Positions 25,301 through 38,040 of a stretch of 64,000 nt of DNA are shown one piece after another (the stretch's first letter is position 1; every line of letters begins with the position of its first letter). The stretch is taken from assembly GCF_003254395.2 (NCBI RefSeq), contig NC_037644.1, positions 923,001 to 987,000 on the forward strand, read 5' to 3'. This DNA comes from Apis mellifera (lineage: Eukaryota > Arthropoda > Insecta > Hymenoptera > Apidae). The position numbers and the translations under genes are program-made. Below the pieces are notes generated by a model. It was given only the letters and a program-made list of their open reading frames with translations. It had not been told where the DNA came from and made no database searches.

Positions 25301-26960
25301 CGCAGGAACAAGATTCACGAGTTTCTCGATTTTTAATGAATTATATCGACTGGTTGTAAGGATTATTTTAATAGGTTTTTATTAATACTTTGCATGTTAA
25401 ATAATGAATAATTGGGAATATATTATAAAATGTACATCTATTCGTGTAATAATTAATTTCAACGAAAATGCAGAGCTATATTTGTTAGATTTCGAGGAAT
25501 AAAAGTTTTCAGAATGATTTATAAAACATGGATCTAATATTCGAATTATTTTTGCCATTTCTTTCGTTACAATTATTCTTTATATCGTATACTTAATTAA
25601 ATATGAATATTCATTAATACTTTAACAACTTTATATAGGGATTGCGATATTTTTTTGTAAATCATTCTGCGTATTTTTTAAAATACAATTTATTTGTTGA
25701 AACTTTTTTTTAATAAATATAAAGTTTCTCCAATGTTTTCATTGAAATTAATTATTGCACGAATAATTTTTTTTTTTTTTTTTTAGGAAAATATAGAGAA
25801 GAGTATAGACAATAAATTTTTATTTCCCGTAAAGATCAATAAATGAAGGAAAAGGAAAATATATTATCAATTAGGAGGAATAATTAGAAAACTTTATCGG
25901 TCGAAAATATCAACAATTTTGATAATTAAATAATTATTGCAACGACGTGACAATGAAATTATTACGATACGAATTTAAGTTTAAAGCTTGGCTGCTTATT
26001 CATTCCTTTTTAATTTAATTCCTCTGGCTGGAAATATTCGAAAAATGACGCGCGAGAGTGATCGTTGAAAGCGCCGCACGCGGAAACGTGTTCCAAACCC
26101 TCGCTTCCCCCCCCCCCCCCCTTCCATTCCTAAATTCATTTCATCGCTCCGATATTTTGAAATTTATCATACGAGGACAGCGCAAAACCGAGCCGAGCAA
26201 TTATATCAATTATAACGATCAACGAATGGTCGATTTCCATTCATCCGAGGCTCGTTTTATTCCTTCAGAAAGGAAGGAGCCCGTTATCGGTGCAAAACGG
26301 CGACAATCGGCCTCGTAGAAACGCGTGGAACGCATTAAAACGGTGTAAAAAAAATGAAAATCGGATGCAAAAATATTGCGCGTCCCCTTCCATTCATCGA
26401 GAAGGGTTAATAAAACTGATATTAATCATTCGAGAACGACCTCTGTCGGGCGAAATCGAGGTCAAGATGCCTCCAATAATATCCTTCGCTATCGAGAAAT
26501 CCTAAATGAATCGGCCACTGTGCCTTCTTATCTGCGAAATAATTCTAACCAAGGGAGAGGAGGAGAAGGAAGGTGGAGGAAAAAAAAAGAAAAAAAGGAG
26601 AAAAAAAAAGAAGAAAAAGGAAATTCAGAGAAACAATAGGGTGTCGTGTCTCGTCCGTATTTCCTTCCCCATTCATTCGTAGATACTATGAATGAGCTCG
26701 TTTCACGTCGATCACTCGCTCCGTATCTCGCTCCCTCCCCACCCACATATCGCGAATAAATAAACAGTTGATTCGCGAGTATAAAGCGGTCGATTCTTCG
26801 ATTCTTGTCGATGGAATACGGGGACTTTGTACGATCGGTTACGATGGCTAATTAATATTGGTTATCGTAAGTGTCGTGATTATTCCAAGGGGAGGGGATA
26901 CTATGGCGAGGCGTACAGGGTGTTCAAAAAGAAAGGAGTTTAATTCTTTCAAGTGAGGTG
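25301..26960. other. noncoding, AT-rich then GC-mixed
   Basis: AT-rich DNA to about 26030, then a GC-mixed block (26040-26760) with a C-run of about 15 (26107-26121), a purine-rich A/G tract (26555-26640) and CTCGCTCC words. Short open frames here overlap on both strands and have low-complexity products. No gene is supported. Confidence 0.5.
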
Positions 26961-26964
26961 ATTT

Positions 26965-27935
26965 TAGAAAAATTATAGAAAAATTACATACATTTGAAGT
27001 AACAACATCAACTTTTCGTTGCTTATATTTTTTGGTAAAGAATTTTTACTTAATCTTCTGGTTTTTATTAAAAATCATTTCCCTTAAAATATTACGATAT
27101 TGATTCAATTATATAAGTTCGATAATTGAATAATGAAATAGAAATAGAATCAAAATTATTATATTAACGTACGAAAAATTAAATGCATTTGAAGTAACAA
27201 CTTCTCGTTGCTTATATTTTTTGGTAAGGAATTTTTACTTAATCTTCTGGTTTTTATTAAAAGTCATTTCCCTTAAAATATTACGATATTGATTCAATTA
27301 TATAAGTTCGTCGATAATTGAATAATGAAATAGAAATAGAATTAAAATTATTATATTAACGTTCGAAAAATTAAATGCATTTGAAGTAACAACTTCTCGT
27401 TGCTTATATTTTTTGGTAAAGAATTTTTACTTAATCTTCTGGTTTTTATTAAAAATCATTTTCCTTAAAATATTATGACATTGATTCAATTATATAAGTT
27501 TGATAATTGAATAATGAAATGGAAATAGAATCAAAATTATTATATTAACGTACGAAAAATTAAATGCATTTGAAGTAACAACTTCTCGTTGCTTATATTT
27601 TTTGGTAAGGAATTTTTACGTAATCTTATAGTTTTTATTAAAAGTCATTTCCCTTAAAATATTACGACATTGATTCAATTATATAAGTTTGATAATTGAA
27701 TAATGAAATGGAAATAGAATCAAAATTATTATATTAACGTACGAAAAATTAAATGCATTTGAAGTAACAACTTCTCGTTGCTTATATTTTTTGGTAAAGA
27801 ATTTTTACTTAATCTTCTGGTTTTTATTAAAAATCATTTCCCTTAAAATATTACGACATTGATTCAATTATATAAGTTCGTTGATAATTGAATAATGAAA
27901 TAGAAATAGAATCAAAATTATTGTATTAACGAGTA
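26965..27935. repeat. tandem array B, five units of about 190-195 bp
   Basis: CATTTGAAGTAACAAC recurs at about 26990, 27185, 27377, 27567 and 27757. Units share GCTTATATTTTTTGGTAA, TTAATCTTCTGGTTTTTATT and ATTGAATAATGAAAT and differ at only a few positions, so the array is young or homogenised. The first unit has a short insertion (ACATCAACTTTT). Periods of 190-195 bp are close to nucleosome spacing. Nothing in it codes. Confidence 0.92.
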
Positions 27936-28440
27936 TCTTTTTTAACGAGAAAGAATGAAAGTTAAAAGGATTGAATATTATAATTCCACGATGTAATTCC
28001 ATAATGCCCCGTAATGAATTTATCGGATAGATACTAAAAAACTTCATCCCGATCTTCCTTTTGTCTAAAGTTGGAGAATTAGAGATTATTAGCGGGAACT
28101 TGAGCCTCTATCGATATGGCTTTTGTCCCGGCCGGTCATAAAGTTTTGCGAAGCACCGCAATTCAACCAATTAACAACCATTTGGTAAATCAAGCCGCAG
28201 CCACGAATTAATTGGTCCTCGACTTTCTTCCATTCTCCCCCTCCGTAATCCCTCCTCCCCCGTTTTCTTCCCTTCCCTTCTCTGTTGTCGTCGACAACAA
28301 ATACTCTAAGTCCTCTTGATGAGAAAACCACCACTCCTACAGCGGTTCACCTCGCTATTTTTCTTCGTCGTTTTCTCCGCTAGGCGGAATTGCGTTAAAA
28401 ACACCGGAAGAAGCTGCGATCCGAGATCCCAATTATCGAT
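27936..28440. other. spacer between arrays B and C
   Basis: About 500 bp of mixed-composition DNA. Open frames on the two strands overlap each other (28089-28334 and 28316-28501) and show no family features. I see nothing functional. Confidence 0.5.
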
Positions 28441-29745
28441 TCTATTAAAGGCGATTCTTCTTCTTCTTCTTCTTCTTCTCCTTTTCTTCTTCTTTTTTTA
28501 AGAGTACGTTTTTTATTCTTTGTCTATACGGATATAATGTTTGAAATCGATGTTTTTTAGAAGAGATAAGAAAATGGAAATGGATTAAAGAAAACGGTAG
28601 TAGATAATGGAAGAATGTTCCCATTAAAAGTAAAAAAAAGTTTCGAAATTATTACTTCTATTATTATATATTTAATTGAGAAATTCAAAATTTCTTCTTC
28701 TTCTTCTTCTTTTCTTCTTTTTTAAGAGTACGTTTTTTATTCTTTGTCTATACGGATATAATGTTTGAAATCGATGTTTTTTAGAAGAGATAAGAAAATG
28801 GAAATGGATTAAAGAAAACGGTAGTAGATAATGGAAGAATGTTCCCATTAAAAGTAAAAAAAAGTTTCGAAATTATTACTACTATTATTATATATTTAAT
28901 TGAGAAATTCAAAATTTCTTCTTCTTTTCTTCTTCTTTTTTAAGAGTACGTTTTTTATTCTTTGTCTATACGGATATAATGTTTGAAATCGATGTTTTTT
29001 AGAAGAGATAAGAAAATAAAGATGGATTAAAGAAAATGGTAGTAGATAATGGAAGAATGTTCTCATTAAAAGTAAAAAAAAGTTTCGAAATTATTACTAC
29101 TATTATTATATATTTAATTGAGAAATTCAAAATTTCTTCTTCTTTTCTTCTTCTTTTTTAAGAGTACGTTTTCTATTCTTTGTCTATACGGATATAATAT
29201 TTTTTAAAAGAGATAAGAAAATAGAGATGGCGATTAAAGAAAACGGTAGATAATGGAAGAATGTTCTCATTAAAAGTAAAAAAAAGTTTCGAAATTATTA
29301 CTACTATTATTATATATTTAATTGAGAAATTCAAAATTTTTTCTTCTTCTTTTTCTTCTTTTCTTCTTTTTTAAGAGTACGTTTTCTATTCTTTGTCTAC
29401 ACGGATATAATGTTTTTTAAAAGAGATAAGAAAATAGAGATGGCGATTAAAGAAAACGGTAGATAATGGAAGAATGTTCTCATTAAAAGTAAAAAAAAAT
29501 TTCGAAATTATTACTACTATTATTATATATTTAATTGAGATATTCAAAATTTTTTCTTCTTCTTCTTCTTTTTTAAGAGTACGTTTTCTATTCTTTGTCT
29601 ATTTGGATATAATGTTTTTTAAAAGAGATAAGAAAATAGAGATGGCGATTAAAGAAAACAGTGATAGATAATGGAAGAATGTTCCCATTAAAAAAAAGTT
29701 TCAAAATTATTACTACTATTATTATATATTTAATTAAGAACACGA
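28441..29745. repeat. tandem array C, six units of about 200-225 bp with variable CTT tracts
   Basis: TTTTAAGAGTACGTTTT recurs with AGAG at about 28501, 28725, 28943, 29161, 29374 and 29576. Each unit starts with a TTC/CTT microsatellite of variable length and continues through TTCTTTGTCTATACGGATAT, AGAAGAGATAAGAAAAT, GGAAGAATGTTC and ATTATTATATATTTAATT. Later units lack GAAATCGATG and gain GATGGCGATTAAAG, so diagnostic changes accumulate along the array. The embedded microsatellite is the most variable part. Confidence 0.92.
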
Positions 29746-30150
29746 AACTACTCTCTCTGAAAAATTGGCAAATACACAAATTTCATCGCAGTTCATTTGG
29801 ATTTCGTGCAAAATTAATCATACTTTTTAACTTTTAATCTTTACATAAGCATCCTATCCTAAACGTTTCAAAATTTCTTCTTCTTCTTCTTCTTCTCCTT
29901 TTCTTCTTCTTTTTTAAGAGTACATTTTTTATTTTTTTTTATGAAATCGATGTTTTTTAAAAGAGATAAGAGAATAGAGATGGCGATTAAAAAAAACAGT
30001 GGTAGATAATGGAAGAATGCTTCCATTAAAAGTGAAACTGAAAAATTGGCAAATACACAAATTTCATCGCAGTTCATTCGGATTTCGTGCGAAATTAATC
30101 ACACTTTTTACACTTTTAAATCTTTACATAAGCATCCTATCCCAAAAATT
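29746..30150. repeat. outlying seventh unit of array C flanked by a separate direct repeat
   Basis: A degenerate array C unit (AAGAGTACATTTT at about 29917) lies between two copies of an unrelated segment of about 105 bp. That segment has GAAAAATTGGCAAATACACA at about 29759 and 30041, followed by TTTCATCGCAGTTCATT and TTTACATAAGCATCCTATCC. The flank was therefore copied together with a repeat unit, giving a longer repeat of about 280 bp. Confidence 0.8.
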
Positions 30151-30179
30151 TCTTATTACTTAAAAAAAATAATGGAAAC

Positions 30180-32700
30180 TTTTGCTTTCCGTCATCGGCC
30201 GTAACAATTTATTCTAACCACGTTCGTCCGTTCATCATTAAAAAGAGAAAAAAGAGAGAAAGAGAAGAGAGAGAGAAAAAAGTGTATACGGATGGAAGAA
30301 AAGAAAAAATCTCGCGAATTAATCAGTGAGCGCGACTCACCCCCATTCGGGCGCAGCATCGCAGAAACGTTCGCATTGAAATTGCCGCGTTTTCGCGATG
30401 CACCCGCTGCGCGAGCGGATTGCGAAACGATCCGGGGACACAATGCCGGCGCCGATGTGCGCGACATATGGACACGATGCACCGTAAACTACGGTGAATC
30501 GTTTAAATTCCGTAATCCCTTTGTCGACGGCCACGGGATCGCAGAATTTCTAATCCATCCCCCGCGGCACAATGGCCGCCGATCGATTCTTCCTTCCCCC
30601 CCCCCCTTTCCTTTCTTTTTTTTCCTCTATTTTTCATTTATCACCCCCGCCGGCGAGAACAAAGGAATCGTCCGAGGAGGGATTTGCGTTTCAAGAAGAT
30701 GGGAGACAATAAGATGGGAAAGGGGAAGAGAAGGCAGGTGATAAAATCGCGCGCTGCTAGCGTCGATGAAAAAGAAAGAGATGAAGTGGAAGGAGATAAT
30801 TTCAATAATCGAATTGTAAATCTTATATTATACAAGTTTTGGATAATTTCTTCAATCTCCGAATATACGAAATGAATGAATAAAAATCCGTTTTCTTACA
30901 ATTCGATTAGAATCCGTTAGATAAACTGTTTTCTACGCTGCTGGTTATTCGAGTATACAAGCCGTATTTCCTTGGCGCTATGAAAGCAACGTGGAATCAT
31001 TACATTCCCGGGCAAATAGGGGCAACGTGATCGCGACCCTCGGCAACACAGATGGAGAAGGAAGAAGCGAACGAGCGGAGGCAAACAAAAGGGGTTGCAA
31101 GAGATGGAGCTTCTCCTGCGCGGCGAAGAAAGCAAAGAGAAGAATGCGGGGTAACATCCCTTATGTCGTACAAGAACGTTATTAGCGCGAGCGTTTCTTC
31201 ACATCCACCCACTGACCTCCGTGTCTTGCTTACCGGGGGGGGGGAGGGTTGGTTTCCAAGATGGAAACATCCTCTTTCAAGAAGATATTCAAGAAGCGAA
31301 GGAAGAAGATGTTTCAAAAGAAGAGATCTTTGGATAAATGGATCGATCTCGTGAAAACTTTATAATAATAATAATCAAAATCGAACAAAATTTGAAAGAA
31401 AGAGAGAAAAAGACACGTATCTGGTTCTGAAGGTTTCTAATCGAGAAGGGCAAAGCAAATATAGCAAGGGGAGAAAAATGCCTATCTTGGTATCGGTTAC
31501 TCGAGGAAAGTGAAGAAATAGGTCGAGCAAATACATAAATAAAAAGTAACGGGGATCATGGGATTAAAGCGGGACGGGATCGAGAGGATGCGGTGAAAAT
31601 ACTTTCCACCCGATATTACTTTCTTCCCGAAGAAGAGGAAACAACCACCACCAGCAGCTTACTTCCAAAGCTAAGCGAAAATGAGACGAAGAAAAAAGAC
31701 GAGTCTTCCTCCTTCGATATTATATTCCTCAACCATAAACCATAAAAGAGAAGGAAGAAGAGGCGAGTAGGAAAGAATCGGAGGAATCGGTGATGATCCC
31801 AACCGCGGTGCTACTTGCTTGCTCCACTATTACCGCCGTTTGTAAAACTACCACTACCGGTTTCGAGAAGGGAAAAGAAGGGGAGGAAGCACACGGTTTT
31901 CGAGGAGGAGGCAAAGAGACAGCGAGAAACGAGGAGAAGGGAAGTAGGGACAGGAAACCGGTGTTTGGTTGAGGCGGGGGTTGGGCGAGGAGGGTTCGGT
32001 CTCCATGGCGACAAGCAACCCCCGGGACCCACGGAGCTCGTCGCCGGGGTTGGTCGAAAAGGGTGGCCCAGGGCGTCTGTCGGGCAGGTTAGGCCGGGCG
32101 TATAGCCCGAATGTCACTCGACACAAGGGGGACACAAGGATGTCCTGGACGCGAGCAAGACGGACATACGGCGCGAGCCGGCCGACCGATAAAGAGGGTA
32201 GGGTGCGAAGGGATGGGAGAGAAAGAGGGAGAGAGAGAGAGGCTCGAGCGGAGGAGAGGGTGCAGGCAGGCCAAGATGGCCGACGACGCGACACCCACCA
32301 TGTCAATAACACCCTTCTTCGACGCAAAACCGAGCCAACCTCCCTCGTTTCGCCCCTCGGAGAGAGTCATCCACCCAACGTCGCCCCTCCCTCCCTCTCT
32401 CTCTCTCGCCCGTTCCTCTCTACTCTAGCTGCTTTTTCTTCCACGACCTTTCGCCAGCCAACCCACCCACCCCTCGACTATATTCACGAGAACGATGATG
32501 CGCTCTCTCGCCGCGATTTTCCCCGGCTTCTTGCCTCCGCTCGCGGTAATTAACGCGACGATCCCCTGCCACCAGAAAAGGAAACGGCTGGAGAGAGGGA
32601 GAGGGAGCGAGGGAAGAGAATTGAACAGGGAGAGGGGGAGGAGAGAGCAGCACTCGCTCTCGCAGAGGCCATTGCTGGCGAGGGCGTAATTCCGTTAAGT
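30180..32700. other. GC-rich noncoding block with promoter-like motifs
   Basis: CpG-rich DNA with purine-skewed tracts (GAGA-rich near 32218-32245), G- and C-runs (30595-30606, 31231-31241) and CGCG words. An X-box-like palindrome sits at 31999-32012 and a YY1-like AAGATGGCCGAC at about 32273. Several long open frames (up to 194 aa at 31969-32553) overlap on both strands, are full of R, S, P and G, and look like products of base composition. No splice-supported coding exon was found. Confidence 0.5.
31999..32012. promoter_or_regulatory. X-box-like palindrome
   Basis: GTCTCCATGGCGAC fits the RFX-type pattern GTNNCC-AT-GGNNAC on both half-sites. It lies in the GC-rich block at 30.2-32.7 kb. 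No associated transcript start is visible. Confidence 0.35.
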
Positions 32701-34176
32701 GTCTTCGTAAACTTCGTTAGCTGCATTTCCCGACATTACTCACCCCCGTCAAACGTTTCCACGCACACTGTGCGTTCGTTCGCTACCGTGTTCGATGTTT
32801 GAACCGAGTGGAAGGAGCGAAAGTGCAAATATAATTCCTTCCCTCTTTTTATTTTTTCTTTCTTTGCCTCTCAGATTTTTAGGGGAAGAAGACACTGGAT
32901 GAGATTGAATTTGATATATATATATTTAGTAATCGTTAAGGGATGAGATTAAAAATATTACTGGATGATGCACGAGAGAGGACGGTGTGTATCATCATCG
33001 GGAATCGGGCATGTATTAATCGAATCGGTTTTACTGTATTAATTAATAATCCTGGTTGTATCGTACGTAATGGGGGATTGTTTTTAACAAATTTGAGGGG
33101 AGGGGGGCATCAAACGATCGCATTAGTAATTTGTTTGTACTCGCTACGAGTCCCCTTAGGATGTTCGATTTGCAATTCGTGTTATAATTAACAATCATCA
33201 TTAGCATTTGTAACCGTTGAAATGAAACTACAATTGAATTCGGTACATTAATATGCGTTACGTATTATCGGCGGAATTAATAACCGCGGTATGACATTCA
33301 TTACACATGTGTCGTCCCGTTCATCAACATCACTTAACATTCTAATTTAACAATAAAATTATATGATTTCCGGCCTATCTTCGATCCACTCGATCCCACC
33401 ATTATCGTTTCCAATCGTTACGATACGGTACAAACAATCTTGATTGCACGCGGTTTCTTCTCCATTAAAATTGTTTTTAATGATCGATCATTCGATGGAA
33501 ATGTCATTTACGGAGAAATTAATGAATTTTTCTTTTCTTTTTTTATGGAAAAATATATTAGAAGAGAGAGAGAAATTGTAAAAATTGCATTTCAAATGTC
33601 AATCTGAGCAAAGTTATCTCCATTCAAGGAGTCAAGGACTCTACATTTCTATAATTAAACGCTCGAGGAATACTTACATTTTCGTTGCACGATCTATAAA
33701 ATTTCGCATTTCCTTTAAAGTTTCTTGCCATTTTTTCCACCCTCCCCTCGATTTTCTCTTCGATCGAGCAAGATATTGAGAAATGTAACTGTATGTATGG
33801 GAGAACGTTATTCGTTCGAGGGGGTTGAAATTCACGAGGGAACGTTGGAGAGAGGAACAGGTTTCTGTTTTTTCTTTCGAAGATGTAATCGACGAGGAAT
33901 TTCTTTCTTCTTCGAAAGTAAAGGAACCACCGCGTGTTGTTGGGACGCAGGGGAAAAAAGCAGATGTTGCAAAATCGAGTGGGCCTCTATTAAATATAAT
34001 AACCGTTGGGTTTGGATTTTCATGGATGAACGAGCCGGAATATGTTACGTAATATTCACTGTTCTCTGGTATCGACCTGGCACAATGGAGGCAAGAGGCT
34101 GGAAGACGGTGGCTGCATCCGTTCCGAGGGTAACCATTCCGAATTGTTACCATATTTTCGAGTGTGATTAACTTAC
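32701..34176. other. mixed-composition noncoding stretch with enhancer-like segment
   Basis: After the GC-rich block the sequence is mixed. The part at about 33190-33340 is non-repetitive, balanced and rich in TAAT and ATTA cores together with CACATGTG and CCGCGG words, as in developmental enhancers. ORFs overlap on both strands (33674-34261 minus, 33725-34171 plus) without family signatures. Confidence 0.4.
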
Positions 34177-34239
34177 GTGCAACATCCTCGTACCGGGCAC
34201 CGACATTTTCCAATTTGTTCGCCTTCTTGTCCATCTCGG
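34177..34239 (-). CDS. candidate 63-nt internal exon of an unknown - strand gene
   Basis: On the - strand a pyrimidine-rich acceptor (TTTTTTTTAATGTTCCAG) and a near-consensus donor (GCAC|GTAAGT) enclose exactly 63 nt. In the open frame the segment encodes EMDKKANKLENVGARYEDVA, with split codons at both ends. It is a charged, helix-prone peptide quite unlike the R/S/P-rich translation of nearby ORFs. A length divisible by three would allow skipping without a frameshift. I do not recognise the family. If real, it implies a - strand gene with introns of many kilobases across this region. Confidence 0.45.
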
Positions 34240-36640
34240 CTGGAACATTAAAAAAAATCAATCGATTAATTAAATGTAAATAGATTCATGACATAAAATT
34301 TTCTTCTGCGACATATATAAACTCAGAATTCAGAAAATCATTCTTCGAAAATTGAGAATTATTTTTATCTCATGTGAAAATTTTCATTCAATCATATCCT
34401 CAGAAATTTTTAACTATTAATTTAGGAAAGAAGACGGGATCATTCCATACAAAATCAGTTCACGAAACATCGAGTGTACACTTTCCATATCCATCAAGTA
34501 CACCCTGAACTTTGGAACGAGCGAGATTAGGATCGGTATCATTGGATAGGACGCGTGTTCCGGTAGCACCCCGTGTATCCACGCATGGACTGTAAAGATC
34601 GGCGAAAGCCGGCAGCAAAGGGTAGCAGAGTGGAACGACGAGCCTAGGCAAGGCAGTAGGAAGAGAAGGGACAGAGATGGACGGAGGGGAGGCGGGAGGG
34701 GAGAGAGAGAAGGGAATTGAGGGAGGAGGGAAAAGAAAATATCCCAGGGGCAAGGCAGGGGCATACGTAGACGTACGCAGGGCAAACGTCTGAAAGGATC
34801 TCCCACTAATAGGCATTATATTTTTCGTTAGGAGAGCCGACGGGATTATGGGCCTGTCAGAGGGCCTAATAACTGGTCCCCGGTGGGCCACCTCGCATCT
34901 GATACCGGGGGCCCTTCTCTTTATACAATGTGCGCATTAAAAACACTAATCGCAATGCGCACGAGCACGATCGCGCATTGTACTAGCGCATGGGATCATC
35001 AAAGGCCGCCGACCAACGTACAGGGGAAAAGCTTCTGCACACGATCTCTCTCTCTCTCTCTCTTGTAACTCGTTTTCTCTATTTCTCTTTTCGTCCTTTT
35101 TTACCGACCGAGGACTCGTGAGACTTCTTCCTCTTCTTTCACAAGAATTTCTCGCCCACTCTCGCCTCTTTGTGCGACCGTCGTTTGATCTCCTCACGGG
35201 GAGGACAATTTTATTTTATTTTTTTTCCCCTCTCCTTGGAGAAGATGGCCTAATTTTCGAGGGCACGATCGCAGAACGCGTTACATTTCTCTTCTCTCTC
35301 TTCTTTCTATTATTTCGTCATCTTTTCGTTCAGTCGAAGATTGGGATACGATCGAAAGGGATACTACGATAAATCGAGTAGTTCGAAATTCCTTGATTTT
35401 TGCGCGCTCCTTTTGTGTCACGCTTGTGCGTTGTTGAGTGGTGCAGATTGATTTTCTTTTTTTCGTTTTGTTGGTCCCGTATGCGAGGGGTACAAATATA
35501 TATATATGGTTTGTTCTTTTTTTTGTCGATCGTAGAGGGAGGATTGAGCGAAAGGGTTGTTTCGGGATGGGGGGGGGAGGGAGGGGTTGACAGGATGGAA
35601 TTGACTGTGGGAGATTATTGATGCACCGTTCCGCTGATTTCGAATGATGAATATGGAAGTTGTGCAGGGATGAAGAGTTCGATGGAGGGTAGTTGGGATG
35701 CTCGATGTCGAACGAAAAAAAGGAGAGAGAGAGAGAGAGAGAAAAGCAAGAAGCTTTTTTATTCGGATTATTCTAATTGAAAGGATTTTCAGAGTGTCGA
35801 GTCGTAAATCATTTTAATGATCCGCCTTTTAAATTGGTTAAGCTGAATTATCGGTAACGGTTTTATTAACTGGCGCGCGGCCCGGCTCGCGGGCCATCGT
35901 TAATTTCTGATGAATTTGTAATCGGAGTCGAGTGTTAATCAGTTTTGACAATTTCGTTGGAATTAATTACGTGCACGCGACTTCAAAACTGCATTCGATA
36001 TTCATCCGTTCTCTCTCTATCTCTCTCTTTCTCTGTCGATCGAAATATCCCGTTGAAAGGGAAATTAATGAAAAACAAAAACGAAAAGCAAAGTTTAATA
36101 AATAATCTCATTAACCTCGCGGAGAAATATTTGTAATTTCGTTATCAAAATATATCTCTCTCTTTTTCGAGAGAGAGAGAACGTCTACGTGAAATTTCCT
36201 TTGTTTCCTCTACTTCTTCATGGATACAATCATCTATTATTATTATTGAATCTTCAAGATGACATTTCATTTTTCGAATAAGTTTCCAAGAATCTCTTCA
36301 ATTTTATAATATTCATATTATTCATCATATGAAGAGAAGAATTAAATACAATTCTCTCATATAATCATAAGTACATCATTTTACAAATCGAAGCAATTTC
36401 AGAAAAAATGTTCCATCCGAAATTCATCTAAATTCAGAGCTTCATTCGTCTACAAATTTATGCATACAACTTTTAAAAACCCCTAAGAGGCTACTCTTGT
36501 CCAAACTCCAGTAAAATTGAACCCAAATCGAGATCACTTCGCCGATTCCAATCTCAATGGAATTAAACGAAACACTCCCAAGAAACGATTACCTATAATC
36601 AAGATACAATTCATTCTTAAAGTTTAAAAAAATCTAAATC
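34240..36640. other. noncoding, alternating GC-rich and AT-rich DNA
   Basis: It contains purine-rich tracts (34640-34740), CT microsatellites (35043-35062, 36009-36035), a GA run near 35724-35741 and a G-run near 35570. At 35840-35940 lies a balanced, non-repetitive stretch with a GC hairpin (GGCCCG-GCTCG-CGGGCC, 35879-35895) flanked by TTAACTGG and TTAATTTC. No gene is supported. Confidence 0.4.
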
Positions 36641-38040
36641 CTCTAAAATAAAATAAAATAAAAGTGAAAAAAAAAAGGGATTATTAAATCAGGAATCGGC
36701 CATTTTCCGTGAACGAAAGCCTCCCCGAGCGTGGACGCGTCTACAATTTCCTCCATCGTTTCGAGAAGGGGTTGGTCGGGGGGGGATCGCCTGGAAGAAG
36801 GGGGGCCGACGGTGACGCGCTGACGGTGGAGGGTCGGAATTTCAAGCCCGCGGGGGCGGCTAGCGAGATATCCGAGAATATTATACCCCGGGAAGCCGTG
36901 TAATGAAACCGTTCCCGGCGCCCTCGCGCTATTATCCCCCCCGGCAATATAAGCCGGACAAGGATATAGGTGGCTGATACGTGGCGCAGCTGCACCCCGC
37001 CACGCCCTCTCCCTTTTATATCCTCGCCCGCCGCCCCGCTGCGCAACCACCCCGGACCACCCATCCCTCGCGAAGATAGGCGCAGGAGGCGCAAGACCGC
37101 GATGTCAGCGCGGAATAACGCGGCGTCATCGTCATTCGAGGGGCCGCGTAATTGCCTGACCGTTCCAAGAATCGAGCAGCCGCCGCCGCCGCCGCCATCT
37201 CGCAACCCTTTCGCCGGCAGAGGCGAGACGCTGTTTGGAAGAGGAGGTGGAGGATGGCGGAGTCGATAAGGGATTCTTTTCAATCGCTGGCTTTTGCTGC
37301 CTTTTTTAAAACGTTTCAACGTTTTATTGGAAAGATGGCGGTCGTTTTTGGAAACGCGGTTTTATGGATAATTATTTCGATCATTTCAAGGGCGATTGAT
37401 ATCGATGACGGGAAATGAAGAGTTGAAAAGGAATAAGGAAAAGAGATGAAAATTAAAGGGAAAAAAAGGAAAGGAAAAATTGAAGAATTCGTAAGATACG
37501 TGTAATTGAGAAATCCAATTGGAGGACTGGAATTGTATTTTCTTACGAGTTAATGGAATCACGTTAAATTTAAAGAGGAAGGAAATCTTGGTCAATTAAA
37601 TCTTTTCGGACAGATTTTAAAAAAAGGTAAAAATTTAAGCACGCGTTCTGGAAACGTGGAGGGGATGATTCGAAAGCTTCGCTTTCGCGGCCCCTTTAAT
37701 TCGACTAATCGCGCCACGACACGGTTCAGTTTTGGGCGAAACTGGTGGATTCAGGAGCAAACATTTAATTACTGTAAAGAGAATAAACACGGGGACCGAG
37801 GGAAAAATCGTCAGGGCGGAAATGTTTGCCCGTCGACGAATTATTTTTCGCCGTGGCGGCTTAATTTCCGCGAAGGTCAAGGGAAACAAAAAATGGAGTA
37901 ATTGCTAGCCCGCGCTCTTATTCCGCTCGTTCGTTCGTCGGCGAAATAAACGAGGGTGGAAAAGCGGAAAAACGAGAGATAATCCCTGCCCCAGCACGCC
38001 GCCGGTCTTGTTATCGTTTGTGCTCTGAGTGCAACGCTCC
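36641..38040. other. CpG-rich block with YY1-like site
   Basis: CG-rich DNA with a GCC trinucleotide run (about 37179-37197), a TATATAAGCC-type word near 36946 and AAAGATGGCGGTC at about 37332 (YY1/Pho type). Overlapping open frames on both strands (36741-37319 minus, 36970-37269 plus) give R/P/G-rich products of no known family. It could be a promoter island but no splice or start signal stands out. Confidence 0.4.

Noticed and set aside
33674..34261. 195-aa continuous - strand ORF as a single exon
   Set aside because: Only the short segment at 34177-34239 has protein-like sequence and it is bounded by splice sites. The remainder is likely intron read-through.
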